Origin: a bacterium
GTDB taxonomy: Bacteria; SZUA-182; SZUA-191; JAJRXT01
Reading direction: 5' to 3'
DNA length: 35,330 bases
Assembly (NCBI GenBank): GCA_024277675.1
Contig: JAJRUS010000020.1
Span: forward strand, 1 to 35,330
This document shows positions 1 to 8,060 of this stretch, one piece after another (the first letter of the stretch is position 1; each line of letters opens with the position of its first letter). Below the pieces are notes generated by a model. That model was not told the DNA's origin, ran no database searches, and saw only the letters and a program-made list of their open reading frames with translations. Position numbers and translations under genes: made by a program.

Positions 1-1
1 G

Positions 2-427
2 GTGAGTGTTATCGATTTACAGCATCAGATTATTCCGGATAAGATTACGCTGCCCGGTAGAGTGTTGGGGCTGGGGCTTGCGCTGCTCTCTCTCTTACCG
101 GTAAATTGGGGGCAATCCCTGTTGGGCCTGGGGGTGGGGGGAGGTATTTTATATTCAGCCGCAATATTGAGTCGTGGGGGAATGGGCGGCGGAGATATAA
201 AACTGGTGGCCTTAATCGGCGTATTTTTAGGCTGGCAGCAGGTGTTGCTTACTATATTTGTGGGAGTGTTTTCGGGGGCTATAGTTGGGGTTGCGCTGAT
301 GGCCTTAAGGGGTAAGGGCAGAAAAGATAAAATTCCATTCGGCCCCTTTCTGTCCCTGGGGGCGCTGATCTCCATCTTCTGGGGATGGGAGATTATTAAC
401 TGGTATTTATCCATTTCCGGATTATAG
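2..427 (+). CDS. pilD: Prepilin peptidase (type IV leader peptidase), C-terminal part, cut by the window edge
   Basis: This is the C-terminal half of an A24-family aspartic peptidase that cleaves and usually N-methylates type IV prepilins in the inner membrane. Seen: an Asp followed by IIPD at residues 4-13 (first catalytic Asp region), then GGGDIKL around residue 62 (second catalytic Asp in the GxGD motif), and hydrophobic segments around 22-55, 66-100 and 115-135. The frame is open to the left edge, so the GTG at position 2 is most likely an internal codon and the N-terminal methylase domain lies outside the window. It probably serves the pilin genes at 14-17 kb. Family assignment is firm; the missing 5' part cannot be assessed. 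Confidence 0.88.
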   Translation: MSVIDLQHQIIPDKITLPGRVLGLGLALLSLLPVNWGQSLLGLGVGGGILYSAAILSRGGMGGGDIKLVALIGVFLGWQQVLLTIFVGVFSGAIVGVALMALRGKGRKDKIPFGPFLSLGALISIFWGWEIINWYLSISGL

Positions 428-464
428 GGTGACGAAGTTCCCTTTAATGAAGGGGCGGCGGCCT

Positions 465-513
465 CTGCCGGCAGGGTTTCATCAAGGTTTTGGGTCTTTT
501 ATGAATAATCAGG
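465..513 (+). repeat. Twin leader element, copy 1
   Basis: A palindrome CTGCCGGCAG (465-474) is followed after 21 nt by CTTTTATGAATAATCAGG (496-513). The same two blocks with the same 21-nt spacing occur at 8003-8051, and in both copies the start codon of the next gene begins 10 nt after the block. The end of the block contributes to the ribosome binding site (CAGGGGGGGCAGC before GTG). It looks like a conserved 5'-UTR or a repeat that has been adopted as one. Confidence 0.6.
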
Positions 514-522
514 GGGGGCAGC

Positions 523-858
523 GTGGGCTTTTCAAAATCCAACACCGCCGGAGTTAGCTTAAGAACAAAATTGGGACTGTTTATCCTGGTTTTAATCCTG
601 GGGTTTGCCATTTTTGATGTGGGGTTGTTAAAGGCTTTATATGGCCAACTCAAATATACCCATATACAGGAGTCTCAGTTAAATCAAATACGCCAATTAT
701 TACTTAATATTTTTATTGTTAAGATGTTATGGTTGCTTGTCTTAAGTGGTATAGCCATCGTCTTTGGATTTTGGATAATAAAGCCTTATAAAGATAAACT
801 GGCTGAGAAAAGGCGCGCTGACCGGACGCCAGAGGACAGGAAGCCCGATGCTTCCTGA
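523..858 (+). CDS. Small membrane protein, function unknown
   Basis: A 111-residue protein with two clear membrane segments, about residues 16-38 and 66-88, joined by a polar loop of about 28 residues that includes the QLKYTHIQES stretch, and a charged C-terminal tail rich in Lys, Arg, Glu and Asp. I do not recognise a family. The GTG start is preferred because it follows a run of seven G and lies exactly 10 nt downstream of the leader element shared with yraN. It sits between the prepilin peptidase and the ZIP transporter on the same strand. The two-helix layout resembles the sensory part of chemoreceptor-like proteins, but no signalling domain follows, so this is not claimed. Confidence 0.6.
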   Translation: MGFSKSNTAGVSLRTKLGLFILVLILGFAIFDVGLLKALYGQLKYTHIQESQLNQIRQLLLNIFIVKMLWLLVLSGIAIVFGFWIIKPYKDKLAEKRRADRTPEDRKPDAS

Positions 859-904
859 TAAGCCGGTAGTCAGCTAACTTCGGACTAAAGGTTGGGCCTG
901 GCAT

Positions 905-1621
905 ATGTTGGATGTGATAATCTATAGCGGTTTTGCCGGAATTGTCACCTGTGTGGGGGTAGTACTGGTATTGTATTATGAAGGGCTTAAGCGATACACG
1001 GTGTACCTTGTCTCTTTTGCGGTGGGGATACTCCTGGGCGCCAGCTTCTTTAATTTAATACCTGAGGCGATACAGTTTATTCCCTCATATGCCAGCATGA
1101 CAGTATTGGCCGGATTTCTGCTGTTTTATTTGCTGGAGAATGTGGTTATTATCCATTCCTGTGCTGAGGCTGAATGCAAACTGCATCGCCTGGGCTGGAT
1201 GTCTTTCTGGGGTTTGTTTTTTCATTCACTAATGGATGGAGTAGCTATCGGGGCCGGCTTTGAGGTAAGTAAGTCACTGGGAATAGTTACCGCCCTGGCG
1301 GTTATATTCCATAAATTACCAGGTGGAATAATTACTGCCGGCTTACTGCTTAAAGCCAATTTCAAGCGCCGGACAACGCTTTATTATTCACTTTCAGTGG
1401 GTCTGGCCACCCCTTTTGGGGCAATTATTACCAATCTTTTAGCTTATCAATTAACCGAAACTATAATGGGGGTTCTGCTGGCCTCAGTGGCGGGAAGTTT
1501 TATCTATGTAGCTGCTGCGGATCTGATTCCGCTTACCCATGATGAACATAATATAGTAAATATATTTCAGGTTTTTTTGGGAGTGGGGGTTATATTTGGA
1601 GTGAAAGCATTCCTGGGGTAA
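905..1621 (+). CDS. ZIP-family divalent metal transporter
   Basis: A 238-residue polytopic membrane protein that would move zinc or a related divalent metal into the cytoplasm. Seen: about eight hydrophobic segments; the metal-site helices HSLMDGVAIGAGF (about residues 103-115) and HKLPGGI (about 136-142), which match the conserved His/Asp and HE(L)P-type motifs of TM4 and TM5 in ZIP proteins. The Glu usual after His in TM5 is Lys here (HKLP), as in one subset of ZIP proteins. A Cys/His stretch (HSCAEAECKLH) lies just before TM4. The ATG at 905 gives a normal N-terminus. An intrinsic terminator follows 70 nt after the stop. The family is clear; the exact metal is not. Confidence 0.85.
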   Translation: MLDVIIYSGFAGIVTCVGVVLVLYYEGLKRYTVYLVSFAVGILLGASFFNLIPEAIQFIPSYASMTVLAGFLLFYLLENVVIIHSCAEAECKLHRLGWMSFWGLFFHSLMDGVAIGAGFEVSKSLGIVTALAVIFHKLPGGIITAGLLLKANFKRRTTLYYSLSVGLATPFGAIITNLLAYQLTETIMGVLLASVAGSFIYVAAADLIPLTHDEHNIVNIFQVFLGVGVIFGVKAFLG

Positions 1622-1690
1622 TACTTATTTATCCCGAATAATTTGAGATAAATAAGTTAAGCCGGTTTCACATCGAACATTGGGTTGTTT

Positions 1691-1712
1691 AACCTGAAAA
1701 ATTCAGGTTTTA
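1691..1712 (+). terminator. Intrinsic terminator after the ZIP transporter
   Basis: Eight-base-pair stem AACCTGAA / TTCAGGTT (1691-1698 and 1702-1709) with a 3-nt loop, running into TTTTATT. It lies between the convergent ZIP and epimerase genes. A separate AT-rich 11-bp inverted repeat (1623-1633 / 1647-1657) directly follows the ZIP stop codon. Confidence 0.6.
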
Positions 1713-1729
1713 TTAATGGCAAGTTGTAT

Positions 1730-2698
<969 letters not shown>

Positions 2699-2869
2699 TT
2701 ACTCCACACCAGTGATGAACCAGACCACAAAGCCAAAAAATTATATCATTTCTCTACATACTAATCAAACAAATATAGGCCATTGATTTCAGTATATTAT
2801 GGAGCGAATAATCCAAAGCGGGGGGACTTGCCGGCGGTAAATATAAGATAACCAATTATTCGACTTAAA

Positions 2870-2890
2870 TAAAGCCCGACAGACTTCTAT
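2870..2890 (+). repeat. Dispersed 21-nt repeat, copy 1
   Basis: This 21-nt block, built around CCGACAGACT, matches the minus strand of 9063-9083 at 19 of 21 positions. A shorter related block (12 nt, TAAAGTCCGACA) lies on the minus strand near 7888-7899. All three are intergenic. The rest of the 270-nt gap between the epimerase and NosL-like genes shows no other clear feature apart from a GGGGTGA / TCACCCC pairing (2924-2930 / 2956-2962). Confidence 0.45.
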
Positions 2891-2965
2891 ATCCAAGTAT
2901 AAAAAACAGAGCACAAGCAGAGGGGGGTGATATAGCTTAAGCGAATAAAAAAGATTCACCCCATG

Positions 2966-3475
2966 CTATTTAGCGTGACATTTTAAGCAACCGGGGGTTT
3001 GTTTGCTTTTAAGCAATTTAGGGATATCAGCTTTATTGTCCAACTCGCGAGACATTGCTTTTATGGCATCTCTAAAGTGACGCGACATTCCGCAGTTCCT
3101 TAAGATAAAGACCTTTGCCGTATTCTTATGTCCGAAGGTCAGCCAACTCTTGTTGTGCACGGCCCCCTTTACTGCGCTATCGATTACATAAATAGCCCGT
3201 TTAGCATTTATTTTCTTGCCGGATGCAAAATCCACTGTTTGAATTTTTTTCGGCTTATGATTTTTCAAAATCATAGCCGCACAATAAAAGGAACAAGCCT
3301 CAAACGTTTCCTTATCCTTGGTAGTAATAGTGTACCTGGTATTGGCAAAGTCACTCAAATCCAACCCACAAACATAGCATTTACTATCTGCCCAGCCGTT
3401 TACCGCCATCAAACTAACCAATATAAGACTGCATAACAAAATAAACAAACTCGTTCTGTTAGACAATAAACCCAT
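2966..3475 (-). CDS. Exported NosL-like protein with a C-terminal CxxCH motif
   Basis: A 169-residue exported protein. Residues 1-29 form a signal peptide ending near GWAD. The mature part opens with CYVCGLDL (Cys33, Cys36), like the CxxCGM start of NosL-type copper-binding proteins. Then comes FEACSFYC (Cys61, Cys65) and a stretch resembling the NosL conserved region (DFASGKKINAKRAIYVIDS). The protein ends in GCLKCHAK, a CxxCH motif of the kind used to attach c-type haem. Start ATG has GGAG 6 nt upstream. It is transcribed away from the DUF1858 gene behind a 350-nt intergenic region with paired palindromes. NosL similarity is by pattern only; metal or haem binding is inference. Confidence 0.65.
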   Translation of the reverse strand: MGLLSNRTSLFILLCSLILVSLMAVNGWADSKCYVCGLDLSDFANTRYTITTKDKETFEACSFYCAAMILKNHKPKKIQTVDFASGKKINAKRAIYVIDSAVKGAVHNKSWLTFGHKNTAKVFILRNCGMSRHFRDAIKAMSRELDNKADIPKLLKSKQTPGCLKCHAK

Positions 3476-3824
3476 TTGGCGCTCCTTTTATTTTAGTGGC
3501 GTAGCATAGAAGACGAGACCTGATAATGTAGCATCTAATATGTAGTGAGCAATTATTATGCCTTTTTATTACCCCTTGATTCATGTTTTAACTTATTGAA
3601 TATATGTGCTTTATGTGGCAGGCATTTTCAGCCTGCTGCCAAACACATCCAGCTTTAGTGTCATTTTGACAAAAGCCAAAGCGATAACTTGTCAAAATGA
3701 CAGAAGGCAAAACCCCGCTGCCGGGAAATCAATTGGAATTCGACTACCACAAAGAATATGGCAAACAGCTACCTTAAGTTTATGGATATGCCGGGAGATA
3801 ACACACGCTGGAATAAGCGAACCA
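3476..3824. other. Intergenic region of 349 nt upstream of the NosL-like gene
   Basis: No convincing gene. The region is AT-rich near the NosL-like start and contains the paired TGTCA-N3-TGACA palindromes at 3659-3702. An open frame across 3606-3920 on the plus strand runs into the opposite strand of the DUF1858 gene and has no family features, so it is not called. Confidence 0.5.
3659..3702. promoter_or_regulatory. Paired operator-like palindromes TGTCA-N3-TGACA
   Basis: Two 13-bp palindromes, TGTCATTTTGACA (3659-3671) and TGTCAAAATGACA (3690-3702), have centres 31 bp apart, close to three helical turns. Together they also form a 14-bp perfect inverted repeat (3659-3672 / 3689-3702). They lie in the 5' region of the NosL-like gene, about 185-225 nt from its start. 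Binding by a dimeric regulator is an inference; a hairpin in RNA is the alternative reading. Confidence 0.45.
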
Positions 3825-4034
3825 TTACCCCTGGTTTTTATCCTCGCTAAACAGCGCATTGAGATCAGCCATCAACATATCCAGGTCAATGCCGTGCATA
3901 AGTGCGCCGTTCTCAATTGATTCCGCAGTAGCCCCCATACAGGAGAAGCAGCCCATATTATATTTGGAAAATACCTCAATTGCTTTAGGGTGAGCCTGCA
4001 AAGCTTCTTCTATAGACATTTCTTTAGTAATCAT
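3825..4034 (-). CDS. DUF1858-domain protein
   Basis: A 69-residue cytoplasmic protein matching the DUF1858 family: a short helical domain with the pattern EALQxxPKAIEVFxKYNMGCFSCMGA, with Cys-x-x-Cys at residues 29-32 of the ATG-started form. Members often sit next to redox or hybrid-cluster proteins; the actual function is unknown. The ATG at 4034 is chosen because AGGAG lies 10 nt upstream; two in-frame TTG codons just before it are possible but less likely. It is divergent from rpmB. Confidence 0.8.
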   Translation of the reverse strand: MITKEMSIEEALQAHPKAIEVFSKYNMGCFSCMGATAESIENGALMHGIDLDMLMADLNALFSEDKNQG

Positions 4035-4159
4035 CAACAATTTTCTCCTTTTTAAGATTGGCTTTATGCCAAAAGACTTGCTTTGTTCAATTAAATTATG
4101 TTACCATACTTTTTCGAAAATTTTTACTTATTATTTAAGCCCGCACATTAGGAGATATT

Positions 4160-4351
4160 ATGCCCGGCAAATGTGAAATCTGTGGTAAAAGCGTCCAGTT
4201 TGGCTGCAATGTAAGCCATGCCCACAATAAAACCAAGAAGATGTGGCACCCCAACATTCAACGGGTGAGAGTCCTGGTGAATGGTCAGCACCGTAAGGTG
4301 AATATCTGCACTGGCTGCCTTCGTTCAGAAAAAGTATCCAAGGTTGGCTAG
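4160..4351 (+). CDS. rpmB: 50S ribosomal protein L28
   Basis: A 63-residue protein of the large ribosomal subunit. Seen: CEICGKSVQFGCNVSHAHNK at the start, WHPNIQRVRV in the middle and CTGCLRSEKV at the end. The two CxxC pairs (CEIC at 5-8 and CTGC near 53-56) are those of the zinc-binding form of L28. AGGAG lies 5 nt before ATG. It stands alone, divergent from DUF1858 and convergent with the rel gene. Confidence 0.95.
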   Translation: MPGKCEICGKSVQFGCNVSHAHNKTKKMWHPNIQRVRVLVNGQHRKVNICTGCLRSEKVSKVG

Positions 4352-4400
4352 AGTATATCACTGCACAACTTAAAATGTCTATAAAAATGTGCTAGTACAT

Positions 4401-4469
4401 CGTCAAGCTTGTTTTGACGGGCATGGCTTTTTGCCTTTCAAGCCAAGAGACTGAATTAACCCGTCAAAA
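4401..4469. terminator. Stem-loop structure between convergent rpmB and rel
   Basis: CGTCAA (4401-4406) pairs with TTGACG (4414-4419) over a 7-nt loop. Alternatively TTTTGACGGG (4412-4421) pairs with CCCGTCAAAA (4460-4469) over a longer arm. The site lies between two convergent genes, which suits a bidirectional terminator, but neither form has a strong T-tract, so the call is moderate. Confidence 0.4.
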
Positions 4470-4485
4470 GCTGATTGACAGTCTA

Positions 4486-6063
4486 CTAGGCTGCTCTTAC
4501 TCGCTCCACCTTTAAAACATCCTTAATCTGCTTAATTGATTTAATTATCTTATTCAGGTGTTTTAAATCATTTACTTCAACTACAAATTGATGGGTGGCC
4601 TGCTTTTCCTCGGTGGTGTGAATGTTAGCGGTTAATATATTAGCCGTCGTTTTAGAAATAGCCTCTGTAATTTCGGCCAATAATCCGGGGCGATCCCCGG
4701 AAAGTACTGCGATACCTACCGGTTGAGTGCCCTCTAATTTCGGCCCCCATTCAACCTCAATCTGGCGTTCAGGGTCAGCGCTCAGGGATATTACATTAGA
4801 ACAATTTACCCGATGGATAGAAACTCCTCTGCCGCGCGTGATAAAACCAATGATTTTATCCCCCATTACCGGATTACAGCATTTGGCAAAGTTTATCAAT
4901 AAGTCGTCCAGGCCCTCAATTTTAACCCTCCGGCCGGCGGGAAGCGTCAATTTCCGCATCATCTGCTTAAACTTGGATTTATCCTTGGCAGGGGGCACAG
5001 ATTGAGTTTGTACCAGACGGCTGACCATCTGTCGGGCAGAGACCTTGCCATAACCAATCGCCGCCATCAGTTCCCCCACATTCTGAAAGCTAAGTTGTTT
5101 GGCCAACTCAAGCATTTTTCCCGTTTTTTCCAGCTTGCCTAAGTTGATGCTATTCCGCCGCATTTCTTTCTCACAGATTTCCTTTCCCAGGGTGATACTT
5201 CGTTGCCGCTGTTCTACTTTCAGCCAATGCCGTATACAATTAATGGCCCGTGAGGTTTTCACCAGCTTAAGCCAGTCCCGGCTGGGAGTATGCTTGGCCA
5301 GGGTTAGTATCTCTATTATATCTCCATTTTTTAATTCATATTTTAAAGACACAATCCGGCCATTTACTTTGGCCCCGACACATTGATGGCCCACATCGGT
5401 GTGAATACTATAAGCAAAATCAATCGGGGTAGCGCCCTGCGGAAAGCTTTTTACCTCGCCTTTGGGAGTAAATACATAAACCTCAGCGGTAAATAAATCG
5501 GTTTTAATGGATCGTAAAAATTCGCGGGGGTCCTTGAGGTTCTGTTGCCATTCCAGTAATTGCTGGAGCCAGAGCAGTTGTTTATCATGTTTGTCCGCCG
5601 GTTTATTCTTTTCTTTGTACTTCCAATGAGCGGCAATACCCCGCTCGGCGATGCGATGCATTTCGGTGGTACGAATTTGTACTTCCAGCGGTTTGCCTTG
5701 CGGCCCGATTACCGCTGTATGCAGGGATTGATACATGTTGTGTTTAGGCATAGCCACATAGTCGTCAAATTCACCCGGAATAGGCGTCCACAACGAATGA
5801 ATAGCCCCTAATGCAGCATAGCAATGTTGGACCGAATCGGTTATAATCCTTACGCCTAATAAGTCCATAACATCGTCAAACTGGATGCCTTTGTCCTGCA
5901 TCTTATGATAAATACTATAATAGTGTTTGGGCCGGCCCACCACTTCTCCCGGTAAATCAGCCTTTATCAGTTCTGCCGTAATAAGTTTTTTTACCTCTTC
6001 GACGGCCTGCAGCCGCTGTTTTCGGGTTTGAGCCACTTTATGTTCAATGTCTTTATAGCTCAC
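4486..6063 (-). CDS. relA: (p)ppGpp synthetase, C-terminal piece of an amber-split RelA/SpoT homologue (synthetase, TGS, Zn-finger and ACT domains)
   Basis: A 525-residue piece starting at GTG. Domains in order: (p)ppGpp synthetase (about 20-150, with GRPKHYYSIYHKM and EFDDYVAMPKHNMYQSLHT), TGS (about 188-255, VYVFTPKGEVKSFPQG), helical linker, a conserved Cys region (INFAKCCNPVMGD, about 388-400), and a C-terminal ACT domain (about 450-525). Read back through the single TAG at 6097-6099 it is in frame with the upstream HD-domain piece, giving a 717-residue sequence of normal Rel length. The 11 codons between the TAG and this GTG encode conserved Rel sequence (LEDLAFRYLEP). The synthetase carries EFDD, the RelA-type acidic motif, not RFKD. 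SD before the GTG is poor, so reinitiation would be weak. It could be a pseudogene, a readthrough gene or a genuinely split enzyme. Confidence 0.85.
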   Translation of the reverse strand: MSYKDIEHKVAQTRKQRLQAVEEVKKLITAELIKADLPGEVVGRPKHYYSIYHKMQDKGIQFDDVMDLLGVRIITDSVQHCYAALGAIHSLWTPIPGEFDDYVAMPKHNMYQSLHTAVIGPQGKPLEVQIRTTEMHRIAERGIAAHWKYKEKNKPADKHDKQLLWLQQLLEWQQNLKDPREFLRSIKTDLFTAEVYVFTPKGEVKSFPQGATPIDFAYSIHTDVGHQCVGAKVNGRIVSLKYELKNGDIIEILTLAKHTPSRDWLKLVKTSRAINCIRHWLKVEQRQRSITLGKEICEKEMRRNSINLGKLEKTGKMLELAKQLSFQNVGELMAAIGYGKVSARQMVSRLVQTQSVPPAKDKSKFKQMMRKLTLPAGRRVKIEGLDDLLINFAKCCNPVMGDKIIGFITRGRGVSIHRVNCSNVISLSADPERQIEVEWGPKLEGTQPVGIAVLSGDRPGLLAEITEAISKTTANILTANIHTTEEKQATHQFVVEVNDLKHLNKIIKSIKQIKDVLKVERVRAA

Positions 6064-6096
6064 CGGCTCTAAGTACCTGAATGCCAGGTCTTCTAA

Positions 6097-6639
6097 CTAA
6101 CATTTCAGGCGACCCATTCCCAGGCGGTTGGCCAGTGGGGCATATATCTCCCTGGTTTCCTGGGCGATCCGGTGTTGCCTTTCGGGGGGAACATATTCCA
6201 GGGTTTTCATGTTGTGTAATCGATCAGCTAATTTTACCAATACTACCCTGATATCCTGGGCCATGGCCAAAATCATTTTGCGTATATTTTCGGCGGCCTG
6301 TTCCTCAATATTGCTGAAGGCCATGCGGCTAATCTTGGTAACCCCATCCACCAGGAAGCGTACTTCTCCCCCAAACAGCCGTTCGATTTCGTTCAGTGTG
6401 GTGAGGGTGTCTTCTACTGTATCGTGCAGTAAACCCACCGCTACGGTAATAACGTCTAAATTCAGATCGGCCAGAATTCCGCTTACTTCCATAGGATGGA
6501 TAAGATATGGTTCTCCCGATAGGCGCACCTGTCCCTGATGGACTTTGGCGGAAAAAACATAGGCTTTACGGATAAGCTCCACTTCAGCCGCTGGATTATA
6601 AGCGGTTACCCTATCGACGATATCTCCCAAACGCAACAT
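6097..6639 (-). CDS. relA: (p)ppGpp hydrolase HD domain, N-terminal piece of the amber-split RelA/SpoT homologue
   Basis: A 180-residue piece that would be a free HD hydrolase domain. Seen: KVHQGQ (His34), YLIHPMEV (His48), LLHDTVEDT (His72, Asp73), and VKLADRLHNMKTL (Asp139). All metal- and substrate-site residues that I can place are intact, unlike in the degenerate HD domain of gammaproteobacterial RelA. It ends at GRLKC followed by TAG, at the place where family members have Glu before LED. A GAG-to-TAG change would explain this. Start ATG has GAGG upstream within 15 nt. The frame does not shift; the same frame continues into the synthetase piece. Confidence 0.85.
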   Translation of the reverse strand: MLRLGDIVDRVTAYNPAAEVELIRKAYVFSAKVHQGQVRLSGEPYLIHPMEVSGILADLNLDVITVAVGLLHDTVEDTLTTLNEIERLFGGEVRFLVDGVTKISRMAFSNIEEQAAENIRKMILAMAQDIRVVLVKLADRLHNMKTLEYVPPERQHRIAQETREIYAPLANRLGMGRLKC

Positions 6640-6967
6640 ATTTCCGGCTCGCCTCAGTTAATCTTAAACAAGGTTAATGATTGATATACTGCTGATTTCA
6701 GCCTACCAGCCAGGATACTGGATGTCAAGTGGATGATTAGTGAATATGGCCGGTGAGCTTATTTTTAGACACTTAGATAATGAGACTGTCGCCAAATAGC
6801 GAAAATGGCTAAAGATTCTAAAGCTACCATTTTATAACTTATTGATATAAAGGGGGTAGCGACCAACGGGAGCGTATGGGGAATCCCCTCCATTGGATTG
6901 GGCGACACGCCCATAAGGGGAAAAAGCAAGCTGTTGCGTAATAGCAGTCTCGGATGACCAGCCTGAA
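6640..6967. other. Intergenic region of 328 nt with a cluster of short hairpins
   Basis: No gene is seen. A compact set of perfect stems lies at 6878-6912: GGGG-AAT-CCCC (6878-6888), TCCA/TTGGA (6889-6897) and GGGCG-ACA-CGCCC (6900-6912), preceded by a G-rich stretch near 6851-6870. It may be a remnant of a mobile element or a structured RNA; I could not match it to a known RNA. Confidence 0.4.
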
Positions 6968-7630
6968 TTAATATTCGGTGGGTGAGGGCGGGATTTCCCG
7001 GGCTGCCTTTAGTTCAATTTCATAGCGGCGTATATCCTTAATATTAGCCTGAAGGGTGGCATTAAAGCTTCTGGTGGTATCCTTTATAAAGTTCCTTATG
7101 CTAAAGGGAGCGTTGTTTTTTAAATTGCCGGCGGCATCATAAACCTGGATAACAAAATCGGCCTGCCTCAAATCCTTACCGGAGTTATTGACCAGCCCGC
7201 CTTGAACTTTAGTATAGGTGGTGGACGATTTTATAAAATTTATATCTTTAAGAACAAAGCCGGTAGCGGTTTTAATTAGCGTAACCTGCTTTTGCTTAAG
7301 CTCAATTTTGTGGCTGGCTATCTTCCTAGCATCGGTTTCAATGCTGGTATTAAATTCCCTGGTGGAGCCGGTGGCAAAATTTCTTATATTAAAAGCAGCG
7401 CTTTTTATTAAATTACCGGCCTCATCGTAGGCATGAAGCATAAATTCGGCCTGTGGCAGGAATTTACCGGAGTTATTGGTTAACTTACCGCTGACCTTGG
7501 CATGCCGCCGGGAGATTTTTTTAAATTGTATATCCCGGGAAACAAAATCCTCGCCGGAGTGAGCATAATTAATTACGCTCAATGATGATGCCATCAGCAA
7601 GCACACAACAATCCATCGCATACCTTTCAT
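6968..7630 (-). CDS. Exported protein with two FxLyD-like repeats
   Basis: A 220-residue exported protein. Residues 1-25 form a signal peptide (Lys/Arg start, hydrophobic core, break near YAHSG). Two repeats of about 90 residues follow, opening with FVSRDIQFKK and FVLKDINFIK. Each continues as V(S/Q)G(K/G)L(T/V)NNSGK, then YDxAGNL and SIRNF / NIRNF plus T(T)R(S/E)FN. This is the FxLyD-type beta-sandwich pattern, found in secreted proteins of unknown function. The ATG at 7630 is chosen over the one at 7645 because GGAGG lies 8 nt upstream of it. A promoter candidate lies at 7664-7692. Confidence 0.7.
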   Translation of the reverse strand: MKGMRWIVVCLLMASSLSVINYAHSGEDFVSRDIQFKKISRRHAKVSGKLTNNSGKFLPQAEFMLHAYDEAGNLIKSAAFNIRNFATGSTREFNTSIETDARKIASHKIELKQKQVTLIKTATGFVLKDINFIKSSTTYTKVQGGLVNNSGKDLRQADFVIQVYDAAGNLKNNAPFSIRNFIKDTTRSFNATLQANIKDIRRYEIELKAAREIPPSPTEY

Positions 7631-7663
7631 CGCAACCACCTCCATATGTACACCTTTTCGCTG

Positions 7664-7692
7664 ATTATTTCATCCTATTCGCTCTAACTCAA
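7664..7692 (-). promoter_or_regulatory. Sigma70-type promoter for the FxLyD-like gene
   Basis: On the minus strand TTGAGT (7687-7692) and AATAAT (7664-7669) are separated by 17 nt. The start codon lies about 27 nt past the expected transcription start. The spacing is ideal; both hexamers are close to consensus. Confidence 0.5.
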
Positions 7693-7785
7693 GCCCCTGT
7701 TCTTTGTTTATCTGACAAGCAAAAACCAGGACTATCAGAGGCATATTCATCACTTAATTTATTTATACCATTTAATTAACCGGTT

Positions 7786-7858
7786 GTTGCCCAAATCGTT
7801 TTAATTGGTCAATAAATATGATACAACATGGGAATGATAAGTCAAGTTATATCAGCAT
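7786..7858 (+). repeat. Dispersed 73-nt repeat (hairpin family, right half)
   Basis: This block matches 35208-35280 without gaps at 63 of 73 positions, including GTTGCCCAAATCGTTTTA at the left end, ATAAATATGATACAA in the middle and AGTCAAGTTATATCAGCAT at the right end. In the 35.2-kb copy the left end is half of a perfect hairpin; here that other half is missing. Both copies lie upstream of plus-strand genes. Confidence 0.75.
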
Positions 7859-7910
7859 GCCGGATTTTAAAGCAAGTTCAGAAACTTGTCGGACTTTAGC
7901 GGCAAAATAT

Positions 7911-7918
7911 GGTATAAT
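7911..7918 (+). promoter_or_regulatory. Extended -10 promoter element upstream of yraN
   Basis: TGGTATAAT-type extended -10 sequence (TATAAT at 7913-7918) lies about 140 nt before yraN; a weak TTGTCG at 7886-7891 is too far for a normal -35. A second TGTATAAT is found near 7964-7971. The 430-nt gap 7631-8060 otherwise holds the 73-nt repeat, the FxLyD promoter and the twin leader. Confidence 0.45.
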
Positions 7919-8002
7919 GGTCAGAAATAAATATTTGCCATGAGGGGGCCATTTACTCAACAATGTATAATTTACCCCCTAAAAAATCAGAGCCGGCCCG
8001 GC

Positions 8003-8051
8003 CTGCCGGCAGAGGGGCTTCCAATGTTTTGTCCTTTTATGAATAATCAGG
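8003..8051 (+). repeat. Twin leader element, copy 2
   Basis: CTGCCGGCAG (8003-8012), 21 nt, then CTTTTATGAATAATCAGG (8034-8051), followed after 9 nt by the yraN start codon. Spacing and distance to the start codon are identical to the copy at 465-513. The AGG at its end is the best ribosome-binding sequence for yraN. Confidence 0.6.
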
Positions 8052-8060
8052 TGTCAGCTA

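Noticed and set aside
6061-6102. Frameshift as the cause of the rel split
   Set aside because: Both pieces are in the same frame; only a TAG codon separates them.
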